A DNA stretch of 64,000 bases from Clostridium chrysemydis (GTDB taxonomy: Bacteria > Bacillota > Clostridia > Clostridiales > Clostridiaceae): assembly GCF_015234215.1 (NCBI RefSeq), contig NZ_JADEKP010000002.1:62001-126000 (forward strand). Reading direction: 5' to 3'. Positions 46,812 through 54,300 of the stretch are shown here, in pieces; positions within the stretch are counted from its first letter, which is position 1; every line of letters starts with the position of its first letter. Below the pieces are notes generated by a model, which was given only the letters and a program-made list of their open reading frames with translations, was not told the origin of the DNA and did no database searches. Position numbers and translations under genes: made by a program.

Positions 46812-48488
46812 ATAAGTTATATCATTAATTTTCCCATTTTCTAATTTTAATATTCTATCACATATTGAAAGAGCATAAGGCCTATGAGTTATGATTATAC
46901 AAGTAGGTTTGTGTGAAAGCTCTTTTACTGAGTTTATTATCTTAAGTTCTGTCTCTTCATCTAAAGAAGAGGTAGCTTCATCAAGTATTAGTATAGGTTT
47001 CTTCTTAAGAAATGCTCTTGCTATACTTATTCTTTGTGCTTGTCCTTCTGATATTCCCTGGCCCTTTTCTCCTATTTTTGTATCAAAACCATCTTTTAAA
47101 TTTGTGATAAAACTATAAGCTTCAGCTTGTTTTGTTGTAGAAATAATATCTTTAATTGAAGCATTAGGATTTCCAAGCAAGATATTACTTTTTATAGTTC
47201 CTGTAAATAATGTATTACCTTGAGGAACATATGATATCATCTCTCTATGATTTGGAGATAAATTTTCAGAAAAACTATCATTAATAAAGGAAATATCCCC
47301 AGATGTTTTATCAATTAATGATAGTAAGAGTTTTGTTATAGTAGTTTTACCTTCACCTGAAGGGCCTATTAGTGCAACTATCTCACCAGATTCAATTTTA
47401 ATATTTATTTTGTCTAATATATTATTTTTATTATTATAAGAAAAACAAACATCTTTAAAACAGATTGAAGGTGATGTTGAAATAAAATGAGATGCTTTAT
47501 TATCTATTAAGTTGAATGAATCTAAATCTTCTAATCTCATTTCCTCTATTTCCATTAACCTTTCAGAAGCAGCAATTGAAGCAATAAACCCAGGGAACAT
47601 ACTTGCAAGTGATTGAAATGGACTTTTTACGTTGTTATAAAGTTGAAGCATTGCAGTCATTGTACCATAGGTAGAAAGTCCTTGTGCTATATTTATAGCA
47701 CTAAAGCAAAATATTGAAAAATATGCTATTGATGTTGAAAAACTCATTATTAATCCAGAAGATAATCTGATCTTAGTATTTTTCATTGATAAATTATATT
47801 TTTCATTTTGAATTTCATCTATCTTATTTAGAGAATAGTTTTCTAAACAAAATGATTTTATGATTGGTGAATTACATATTGTTTCTTGAAGGAAACTTTT
47901 ATATTTAACATCATTTTCTTGAATATATTTATATAATTTCTTAAGCTTTAATCCAAATATTTTGCCTATGAAAATCAAAAGTGGACCAATAAATATAGCA
48001 ATTAAAGCAATTGAGGGTGCTAAATATAATAGTGCACTAAGAGATGCTATAAAGGTAACAATTAATGATATTATGCTAGGAATTGTATCTAATAGCATAG
48101 AAGAAATAGTGTTTACATCATTTTGTATTCGAGTAACTAAATTCATACTATTTATTTTTGATTGATCTTTGAATTTGCTAAAAATTATATGCTTATATAA
48201 TTTTTTTTGTATATTCTGATTGAACTTTATTGTTACATGAGTACGCATTAATGTAAGAATTGAGTTAATTATAATTTTTGAAAACATAATACTCCCCATA
48301 ATAAAAAGCCATTTATATACAGAGTTTAAGTTAAAAGTTATTGCAGAGTCTATTAATGATTTTGAGACAAATGCATTATATACTCCAACTAATGAAAGTA
48401 GTGAACTTATTAATGTTGAAACTATTAAAAATAAAAATATAGGTTTACCATTTTTTATTATCCAAATCAATTTTTTTATAGATTCCAT
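46794..48488 (-). CDS. ABC exporter (fused membrane and ATPase domains), RiPP-associated
   Basis: The 564-residue half-transporter has six membrane segments (residues about 15-300) and a C-terminal ATPase. Motifs are GPSGEGKTTITK (Walker A), the signature ISEGQAQRISIARA in place of LSGGQ, and ILILDEATSSLDEE (Walker B). This SEGQAQR form is common in exporters of lasso-type RiPP clusters. There is no C39 peptidase domain, so it does not cut a leader itself. A GTG at 48494 lies on the AAGGAGTG site; ATG 48488 is preferred. It is divergent from the biosynthetic genes and should export the product. Confidence 0.88.
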   Translation of the reverse strand: MESIKKLIWIIKNGKPIFLFLIVSTLISSLLSLVGVYNAFVSKSLIDSAITFNLNSVYKWLFIMGSIMFSKIIINSILTLMRTHVTIKFNQNIQKKLYKHIIFSKFKDQSKINSMNLVTRIQNDVNTISSMLLDTIPSIISLIVTFIASLSALLYLAPSIALIAIFIGPLLIFIGKIFGLKLKKLYKYIQENDVKYKSFLQETICNSPIIKSFCLENYSLNKIDEIQNEKYNLSMKNTKIRLSSGLIMSFSTSIAYFSIFCFSAINIAQGLSTYGTMTAMLQLYNNVKSPFQSLASMFPGFIASIAASERLMEIEEMRLEDLDSFNLIDNKASHFISTSPSICFKDVCFSYNNKNNILDKINIKIESGEIVALIGPSGEGKTTITKLLLSLIDKTSGDISFINDSFSENLSPNHREMISYVPQGNTLFTGTIKSNILLGNPNASIKDIISTTKQAEAYSFITNLKDGFDTKIGEKGQGISEGQAQRISIARAFLKKKPILILDEATSSLDEETELKIINSVKELSHKPTCIIITHRPYALSICDRILKLENGKINDITYKKRLS

Positions 48489-48529
48489 AAACACTCCTTA
48501 TTAAAGACATTAATATTATATTTATAATA

Positions 48530-48555
48530 AATTTTAAGTAATATTACTTAAAATT
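48530..48555. promoter_or_regulatory. 26-bp perfect palindrome in the divergent RiPP promoter region
   Basis: The sequence AATTTTAAGTAAT is followed at once by its exact reverse complement (26 bp in total). It lies between the exporter and the nucleotidyltransferase gene and overlaps the region where the -35 of the exporter should be, given a TATAAT on the minus strand at 48515-48520. It is a good candidate operator for a dimeric regulator of both transcripts. No regulator gene is in the cluster. The AT-rich composition weakens the case somewhat. Confidence 0.55.
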
Positions 48556-48611
48556 AATAAATATTATTAATTTATGATTAAGTCTATATATTTTACTTTT
48601 AAGGGGGAAAT

Positions 48612-49808
48612 ATGAAAAGAGAAGAGTATGAGGTTTTAAATATTATAAAATGCTTTAAAATAAAAAAAAATTATAATATATCAGATGACTTACTAATAGA
48701 TAAAGTAATAAGGGTTCTTGAAAATCAAAAACTTATGGATACAGTTTATAAAACTATTAAGTATAGTGAATCGTGGATTTTAGAAAATAGTGATAGGCAT
48801 AAATTATTAAAATTGAAAGCTATGAATACTGCAATAACAAATTCAGAAAAGTTTAATGAATTATCTAGAATATTAAAAATATTTAATGATTTTAATATAG
48901 AAGTAATAGTTTTAAAAGGTATTGTTATAAGGAAACTATATAGAAATCCTGATCTTAGAACTATGAATGATTTTGATATATTAGTTAAAGAAAATGATAT
49001 AGAAAAGAGTAAAGAAATATTAAAATCGTTTAATTATAAAGAGGATATAAAAGAAAATGATATACATTATGTTTTTAGAAAAAATAGTGAATGTGCAATA
49101 GAACTTCATTTTAAATTAGTTAATGAAAATTTCTTTAGGGGAAATACAGAATTTCAGGATGAGGTTTGGGATAAAAAAATTATAGAATATATAAATGGTG
49201 AAAAATGCTATGCATTATCAGTAGAACATAGTATTTTACATTTATTTATACATAAAGCAGTGCATATGGTTTATGGAGGAATTGGATTAAGGCAATTATT
49301 AGATTTGGTCTTAATTTTAGAGGAACATAGCGAAGTGATAAATTGGAGTGTTTTGGAATTTGAACTAAAAAGAGCTGGGTTAGATAAGTTTAGTAAAGTA
49401 ACATTAGCTGTGTGTAATAAGTATTTAGATTATAAACTTCCATTAAAAATAGATGATAGATTTTTTGATACTGCCCTTTTAGAAAATTATATGGAAGAAA
49501 TATTTAAAAAAGGAATGGAATTTAATTCACAAAAAAACAGAAAAATAGAAGTATATTTAGCTTATAGAAAAGGTGAGTCTTTAAATAGAAATATAATTAG
49601 TTTTATATTTCCTAAAGTTGAAGAAATGGGAGAAAAGTATAAGTACGCTTCAAAAAGCAAAATTTTAATTCCTTTAGCGTGGATTCATAGGTTGATTTTA
49701 GGATCAATTATTAATAAGAACTCATTAAAATATAAAAAAGAATTTTTAATAAAAACATTAAAAAATGCTAATAAAAAAAATAAGTTATTTACAAAATTAG
49801 AGTTATAA
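48612..49808 (+). CDS. Nucleotidyltransferase-family protein of the RiPP cluster
   Basis: The 398-residue protein contains VLKGIVIRKLYRNPDLRTMN followed by DFDILV near residues 95-125. This is the core of the NTP_transf_5-type nucleotidyltransferase family, with the metal-binding Asp pair. LSVEHSILHLFIHKAVH is a further family block. Such proteins regularly accompany the kinase in paeninodin-type lasso clusters and are thought to act on the phosphorylated C terminus. GGGGG precedes the ATG. It is the first gene of the plus-strand biosynthetic transcript. Confidence 0.83.
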   Translation: MKREEYEVLNIIKCFKIKKNYNISDDLLIDKVIRVLENQKLMDTVYKTIKYSESWILENSDRHKLLKLKAMNTAITNSEKFNELSRILKIFNDFNIEVIVLKGIVIRKLYRNPDLRTMNDFDILVKENDIEKSKEILKSFNYKEDIKENDIHYVFRKNSECAIELHFKLVNENFFRGNTEFQDEVWDKKIIEYINGEKCYALSVEHSILHLFIHKAVHMVYGGIGLRQLLDLVLILEEHSEVINWSVLEFELKRAGLDKFSKVTLAVCNKYLDYKLPLKIDDRFFDTALLENYMEEIFKKGMEFNSQKNRKIEVYLAYRKGESLNRNIISFIFPKVEEMGEKYKYASKSKILIPLAWIHRLILGSIINKNSLKYKKEFLIKTLKNANKKNKLFTKLEL

Positions 49809-49865
49809 AATCAATCATTTTAAATATATATATTACAGTAATCAATTTATAGGAGTTAGAATTAT

Positions 49866-50081
49866 ATGAAAAAGAAATGGACAAAGCCAGAAATAAGTGA
49901 GTTAAGTGCTAAAGAAACTTTAGCACCAAGACATCATCCTACAGCTTGGGATTGTTATAATTGTGTCCCAAAAGAAACTACAGCATCAGAAGGTATAGAT
50001 GGTAAATTTGTATGTGATAGGTGTGGCACGAAAGAGGGAGATGGATTAGTTTGGGTCGGAGATGGAAATCACGCATCTTAA
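49866..50081 (+). CDS. RiPP precursor peptide, paeninodin-like leader with two CxxC motifs
   Basis: The 71-residue peptide opens MKKKWTKPEISELSAKETLA. The W5-T-K-P8 motif stands where lasso leaders have YxxP for PqqD-domain binding, and T18 stands at -2 of a predicted cut after L19. The core would start A20-P-R-H-H-P-T-A-W-D29, placing the first Asp at position 10 rather than at ring positions 7-9. Two pairs, C30-x-x-C33 and C50-x-x-C53, resemble a zinc ribbon. The last residue is S71, as in substrates of paeninodin-type kinases. AGGAG lies 10 nt before the ATG. The position between modifying genes makes precursor status likely; the mature product is unknown. Confidence 0.8.
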   Translation: MKKKWTKPEISELSAKETLAPRHHPTAWDCYNCVPKETTASEGIDGKFVCDRCGTKEGDGLVWVGDGNHAS

Positions 50082-50117
50082 ATTAACTGAGTATAATTAT
50101 TTATAAGTAAACAATTC

Positions 50118-50144
50118 ATTAGAGGGCTTAAATAGTCCTCTAAT
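50118..50144 (+). terminator. Weak hairpin between precursor and kinase genes
   Basis: The arms ATTAGAGGGCT and AGTCCTCTAAT form an 11-bp stem with one G-T pair and a 5-nt loop, followed by ATAATTTTATAAAG. It could act as a partial terminator that keeps precursor transcript above that of the enzymes, as is often seen in RiPP operons. Confidence 0.55.
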
Positions 50145-50172
50145 ATAATTTTATAAAGTTTGGAGAATAGGA

Positions 50173-51048
50173 ATGGAATTTTTTTATAAATTATATGGGC
50201 TTAATATAAAATCAGAAATTAAAATTAAACAGTTAATAGAAATTAATAGATGTGATTATTATGATGTGGTTATCAAAAGGGGTCACGTTTTTGGTGATGA
50301 TTTAGCTAAACCTGTTTGGATAATTATTAATAAAGAAGAAGCGAGATTTATTAATAATAACGCAGGAAGATTTAGAGTATCAAAGGGAGAAGAAATAGTA
50401 ATTGATGAGTTTGACAATATAAATAAAGTTAATTTAAATGCGATAATACTTGGAACTTGTTTTGGTATATTGCTTAAACAAAGGGGAACTATTGCAATAC
50501 ATGGTGGTGGAATTAATTTAGATGGAAAGGGAGTTATAATTTCAGGAGAGTGTGGTGCTGGAAAATCAACATTACTTAATAGATTTAGAGAAATGGGATA
50601 TAAATTTTTAAGTGATGATGTTTGCGTTGCAGAAAATGGATCTATAAAACCTTCATTTCCACAACAGAAATTATGTAAGGACGCTATGAAAAAATTTTCT
50701 TATGATATAGAAAATTATGAAAAAATTGATGAAGAAAGAGAAAAGTATGCATTACAGTTCAGGGAAGATTTTTATTTTAATGAGATAAAGTTCGATACTC
50801 TGATAGAATTAGAGTTATCAGATAAAAAAGAAGTTGCAATTTATGAAGTTAAGGGTCTAGAAAAATTACATGTTTTGATAAGGAATATATATAGGGTACG
50901 ATTATTTACTGAGGAGATGTTTAATAGCAATTATTTTAAAGAATGTTTGAAGATAGCTGAGAAAATAAAAGTATATAGATTAAGAAGACCTAAGGGTATA
51001 TTTACTGTAAATAAGCAAATAGAACTTATAAAAAGTAAAATTTTTTAG
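50173..51048 (+). CDS. HPr kinase-like protein, probable precursor-peptide kinase
   Basis: The 291-residue protein shows the HPr-kinase fold elements: IAIHGGG near residues 108-113, Walker A GECGAGKS at 125-132 and LSDDV near 146-150. In paeninodin-type lasso clusters the homologous kinase phosphorylates the C-terminal Ser of the precursor. The precursor here ends in Ser, which fits. It lies between the precursor and the PqqD-like gene, with TTTGGAGAATAGG before the ATG. True HPr kinases are associated with ptsH and have a different N-terminal domain, so that role is unlikely. Confidence 0.85.
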   Translation: MEFFYKLYGLNIKSEIKIKQLIEINRCDYYDVVIKRGHVFGDDLAKPVWIIINKEEARFINNNAGRFRVSKGEEIVIDEFDNINKVNLNAIILGTCFGILLKQRGTIAIHGGGINLDGKGVIISGECGAGKSTLLNRFREMGYKFLSDDVCVAENGSIKPSFPQQKLCKDAMKKFSYDIENYEKIDEEREKYALQFREDFYFNEIKFDTLIELELSDKKEVAIYEVKGLEKLHVLIRNIYRVRLFTEEMFNSNYFKECLKIAEKIKVYRLRRPKGIFTVNKQIELIKSKIF

Positions 51049-51083
51049 AATAGATTTTATATTTATTTAAGGAGGTATATAAA

Positions 51084-51344
51084 ATGTTATATATTCAAAA
51101 TAAAGATATAGACAGTTCAGATTTAAATGGAGAAAAGGTAATGATGAACCTTAATTTAGGAATGTATTTTGGGCTTAATGAGGTTGGAAGCAGGATTTGG
51201 GAGATAATTAAAGATAAAAAGACACAAGATGAAATAGTAGAACTGCTTGTAGAAGAGTATAATGTTGAGTTAGATATATGTAAATCTGAGGTTCAATATT
51301 TTTTAGATAGGTTAGAGGAAAATGAACTTATTACGGTTTGTTAG
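51084..51344 (+). CDS. PqqD-like RiPP recognition protein (lasso B1 type)
   Basis: The 86-residue protein has the PqqD-family pattern YFGLNEVGSRIWEIIKDKKT, followed by EIVELLVEEYNVELD and a C-terminal helix ending ELITVC. PqqD-like B1 proteins bind the leader of the precursor and hand it to the B2 protease. AAGGAGG precedes the ATG. Its 3' end overlaps the B2 gene by 23 nt, the usual B1-B2 pairing. Confidence 0.9.
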   Translation: MLYIQNKDIDSSDLNGEKVMMNLNLGMYFGLNEVGSRIWEIIKDKKTQDEIVELLVEEYNVELDICKSEVQYFLDRLEENELITVC

Positions 51345-51783
51345 ATTAGTTAAAAAGTTTACTTTACTTGGACCGAGTAAGTGGAAGCTATATATAAAAA
51401 TAATTTTTATGACTTTTATTAATAGGAGAAAAGTTTTAAAGAAAGAATTTAAAACTGTAGTTACAGAATTAGGAAATTTAAATAAAGAGAGTACGAGAAT
51501 TGTAGAAGAAGAAAAGTATATTGTAATAAATACAATATCAAAAGCTGTTTTGAGAGTGAGTAATAATACACCTTGGGTAACAAATTGTATGGTTCAAGCA
51601 ATCACAGCAAAAAAGCTTTTAAATAATCAAAATATTGACTCTACAATTTATTTAGGTGTCACAAAGGAAGAAAATGAACTAAAAGCACATGCTTGGCTCA
51701 GGTGTGGAGAGGTATTTGTAACAGGTGGAAACGGTGCTGGGTTTGCTATTGTTAATTATTTTTCAGGGATAAGTAAAAAATAA
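51322..51783 (+). CDS. Transglutaminase-like leader peptidase (lasso B2 type)
   Basis: The 153-residue protein has NTPWVTNCMVQAITAKKLL, with catalytic Cys89, and KAHAWLRCGEVFV, with His123. These two blocks define lasso B2 cysteine proteases that remove the leader. The acidic residue commonly seen just after the HAWxE segment is not evident, as the sequence reads HAWLRCGE. It is the last gene of the cluster and is followed at once by a strong bidirectional terminator. No cyclase gene is found before or after it. Confidence 0.87.
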   Translation: MNLLRFVRLVKKFTLLGPSKWKLYIKIIFMTFINRRKVLKKEFKTVVTELGNLNKESTRIVEEEKYIVINTISKAVLRVSNNTPWVTNCMVQAITAKKLLNNQNIDSTIYLGVTKEENELKAHAWLRCGEVFVTGGNGAGFAIVNYFSGISKK

Positions 51784-51819
51784 CCCCATTAAGTATTATT
51801 ATAAATACTTAATGGGGTT
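51782..51819. terminator. Bidirectional terminator, RiPP cluster and brnQ
   Basis: A 16-bp perfect stem (AACCCCATTAAGTATT and its complement at 51804-51819) with a 6-nt loop begins on the B2 stop codon and is followed by TTTT on the plus strand. The minus-strand brnQ ends 5 bases beyond. Confidence 0.93.
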
Positions 51820-51823
51820 TTAT

Positions 51824-53068
51824 TTAATCTTTAAAAATTACGTTTCCTATTATTATAGCAATGACAGTTGGGATAAGCCAAGCGAATCCAACACTTGCTA
51901 AAGGAATAAAACTTAAATTTATGCTAGGGATAATTCCAAGTATTCCAAACACTAAAGAAGTATATACCCCAAGTCTTATAGCTTTTACGTTAGTTAATAC
52001 TTTATCTAAAAGAGTAGTTAGTATTAAAGTTATAGCTACAGGGTAAAGTACGTTTAGTATAGGGCCTGAAATCCCTATTATGTTATCTACTCCAAGTCTT
52101 CCTATAAATACGCTTATGATTGCTATAACTACAGCGTTAATTTTGTATGGAAGTTTTCCTTTACTAACTTCTTCAAAGAATGCAGCTCCTGCTGTTAAAA
52201 GTCCAACAGAAGTAGTAAGACAAGCTAGTCCCATTGCTATTCCGATTAGCGTAGGGCCGAAAGTCCCTAAAAGGTTCTTTGATATAAGAAGTAATAATGC
52301 AGTTTTTGAGATGTCGTGTCCTATAGCACCTGCTGATTGTGCTCCTATATAAGTTAAACCACCGTATACAAAAGCTAGTCCTATAGCTGCAACTAAGCTT
52401 GCTTTTATAGTCATAGGGAACATCTTTTCTTTTCCGTAGCCTTTGTTTATAATATTTCCGCTAACTATAGCTGCAAAAAGTAATGCTGCAAGTGCGTCCA
52501 TAGTTTGGTATCCTTCAAGGAATGATGTTGAGAAAACGCTAGTTGCATCAGTAGAAACTATAGCTGCAGTAGGGTTGATTATTCCTCTTATAATAAGGAA
52601 AGCTAGTATTACAAATAATGCTGGAGTAAGGTATTTACCTATAGCGTCTATAATTCCTGATTTACTAAATACAAAAACTAGATTTATAGCAAAATATATA
52701 ATCATCCAAGTTAAAGGAGCTACGTTTGGGAAAAGTGGACTTATAGTAAGTTCGTAAGTTGTAGCTGCTGTTCTTGGAATCCCAAGCATAGGGCCTATAG
52801 CTATAAAAAGTAAAGTTGCAAAGATAATTGCAAACTTTGGTCCGATTTTTGAAGCCATAGTTTCAAAAGTTCCATCACCTTTAGTACAAGCGATTATTGC
52901 AAGTAGAGGTAAACCTACACCAGTTAGGATAAATCCTACCATAGCTATTAAATATTGATCTCCTACTAAATTACCAAGGTAGGGAGGGAATATTAAGTTA
53001 CCAGCGCCGAAGAACATTGCAAAAAGTGCAAAGCCAACTACTAGAAAATCTTTAGTACTTTTTTTCAT
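51824..53068 (-). CDS. brnQ: Branched-chain amino acid:cation symporter
   Basis: The 414-residue protein has 12 membrane segments. The family start FLVVGFALFAMFFGAGNLIF is followed by PPYLGNLVG, which is diagnostic of BrnQ carriers of the LIVCS family. It takes up leucine, isoleucine and valine with Na+ or H+. AGAAGG precedes the ATG. It stands alone between a bidirectional terminator and the divergent galU promoter region. Confidence 0.95.
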   Translation of the reverse strand: MKKSTKDFLVVGFALFAMFFGAGNLIFPPYLGNLVGDQYLIAMVGFILTGVGLPLLAIIACTKGDGTFETMASKIGPKFAIIFATLLFIAIGPMLGIPRTAATTYELTISPLFPNVAPLTWMIIYFAINLVFVFSKSGIIDAIGKYLTPALFVILAFLIIRGIINPTAAIVSTDATSVFSTSFLEGYQTMDALAALLFAAIVSGNIINKGYGKEKMFPMTIKASLVAAIGLAFVYGGLTYIGAQSAGAIGHDISKTALLLLISKNLLGTFGPTLIGIAMGLACLTTSVGLLTAGAAFFEEVSKGKLPYKINAVVIAIISVFIGRLGVDNIIGISGPILNVLYPVAITLILTTLLDKVLTNVKAIRLGVYTSLVFGILGIIPSINLSFIPLASVGFAWLIPTVIAIIIGNVIFKD

Positions 53069-53106
53069 TTTTAAAACCTTCTTTCAAATTCTGTCGTATC
53101 GATTGT

Positions 53107-53112
53107 ATTATA
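53107..53112 (-). promoter_or_regulatory. Candidate -10 element for brnQ
   Basis: TATAAT on the minus strand lies about 40 bases ahead of the brnQ ATG. The upstream TTGAAA is too close (14 bases) for a standard promoter, so the -35 is uncertain. Confidence 0.4.
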
Positions 53113-53327
53113 AATTTTTAAATAAATTTCAATCATTTTTAATATATCAGTAATAATACCATTCAATTTTACACAAATCAACAATTAATACCTTTTATTT
53201 ATAAAAAATATTAAATTAATAATATAAAGGGGGTTTAAATTTCAAATAGATAAAATAAAAGTTATTGTTGAATCTAAGTAAACGTTATATAAAAAATATG
53301 GAGTTATGAGTAATTTTATATGAAATA

Positions 53328-53336
53328 TGGTATAAT
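53328..53336 (+). promoter_or_regulatory. Extended -10 promoter of galU
   Basis: TGGTATAAT is a consensus extended -10 element, 37 bases ahead of the galU ATG. No clear -35 was found. The rest of the 305-base brnQ-galU gap is AT-rich without a gene. Confidence 0.65.
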
Positions 53337-53373
53337 ACTTATTACCTAATTAAAATACACAGGGGGTATAGAA

Positions 53374-54252
53374 ATGAAAGTTAAAAAGGCGATAATACCA
53401 GCAGCTGGACTTGGAACTAGATTCCTTCCTGCAACAAAAGCACAGCCTAAAGAAATGCTTCCTATAGTTGACAAACCAACTATCCAATACATTATTGAAG
53501 AAGCTATCGCATCAGGAATTGAAGAAATTCTTATAATTACAGGAAGAAACAAAAAATGTATAGAGGACCACTTCGATAAATCTATCGAATTAGAGATGGA
53601 ACTTGAAAAGTCAGGTAAAACTGAACTTTTAGAAATAGTTAGAGATATATCAGATATGGTCGATATTCACTACATAAGACAAAAACAACCTAAAGGTTTA
53701 GGTCACGCTATCCATTGTGCAAAGACTTTCGTTGGAAACGAGCCATTTGCAGTTCTTTTAGGAGACGATATAGTAGATTCAGAAAAACCTTGTTTAAGAC
53801 AACTTATGGACTGCTATGATGAATACAAAACTTCAGTTTTAGGAGTTCAAACTGTTCCTGAAGATCAAGTATCTAAATACGGAATAGTTGATGGAATTCA
53901 CATAGAAGACAGAGTTTACAAAGTAAAAGGTTTAGTTGAAAAACCTGCTGTTGAAGAATCTCCAAGTAACGTAGCTATCTTAGGAAGATATATAATAACT
54001 CCAAAGATATTTGAAATATTAGAAAATACTGCACCTGGAAAAGGTGGAGAAATCCAACTTACAGACGCGCTTCAAACTTTAATATCTCAAGAAGCTATGT
54101 ACGCTTATAACTTCGAAGGTAGAAGATACGATGTTGGAGATAAGATGGGATTTATGGAAGCTACTATAGAATTCGGTCTTAAAAAAGAAGGATTAAGAGA
54201 TAAACTTTTAGAGTATATAGAAAACAAAGAATACGAAAAAGTTCTTAAATAA
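53374..54252 (+). CDS. galU: UTP-glucose-1-phosphate uridylyltransferase
   Basis: The 292-residue enzyme begins KKAIIPAAGLGTRFLPATKA, the nucleotide-binding signature of GalU. RQKQPKGLGHAI, VLLGDDIVDS and GLVEKPAVEESPSN follow in the usual order. It makes UDP-glucose, the precursor for both UDP-glucose dehydrogenases and for GalE in this window, which explains its place near the capsule region. AGGGGG precedes the ATG. It has its own promoter and terminator. Confidence 0.96.
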   Translation: MKVKKAIIPAAGLGTRFLPATKAQPKEMLPIVDKPTIQYIIEEAIASGIEEILIITGRNKKCIEDHFDKSIELEMELEKSGKTELLEIVRDISDMVDIHYIRQKQPKGLGHAIHCAKTFVGNEPFAVLLGDDIVDSEKPCLRQLMDCYDEYKTSVLGVQTVPEDQVSKYGIVDGIHIEDRVYKVKGLVEKPAVEESPSNVAILGRYIITPKIFEILENTAPGKGGEIQLTDALQTLISQEAMYAYNFEGRRYDVGDKMGFMEATIEFGLKKEGLRDKLLEYIENKEYEKVLK

Positions 54253-54255
54253 TAA

Positions 54256-54300
54256 AAAGCTGCCACTTAAATTTAAGTGACAGCTTTAATTTTTATTTTT
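54256..54300. terminator. Bidirectional terminator between galU and the EAL gene
   Basis: AAAGCTG and CAGCTTT form the base of a stem, one C-A mismatch interrupts it, and CACTTAAA / TTTAAGTG completes it. T-rich sequence follows on the plus strand. The minus-strand EAL gene ends inside the region. Confidence 0.85.

Noticed and set aside
49866-50081. Calling the precursor an ordinary lasso peptide
   Set aside because: No cyclase is present, the core is far too long, and the first Asp is at position 10 from the predicted cut instead of 7-9.
50173-51048. Genuine HPr kinase/phosphorylase
   Set aside because: It lies inside a RiPP cluster, lacks the usual HprK N-terminal context and is not linked to ptsH or lgt.
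51861-52757. Three plus-strand ORFs opposite brnQ
   Set aside because: They are antisense shadows of a clear BrnQ transporter and have no independent support.
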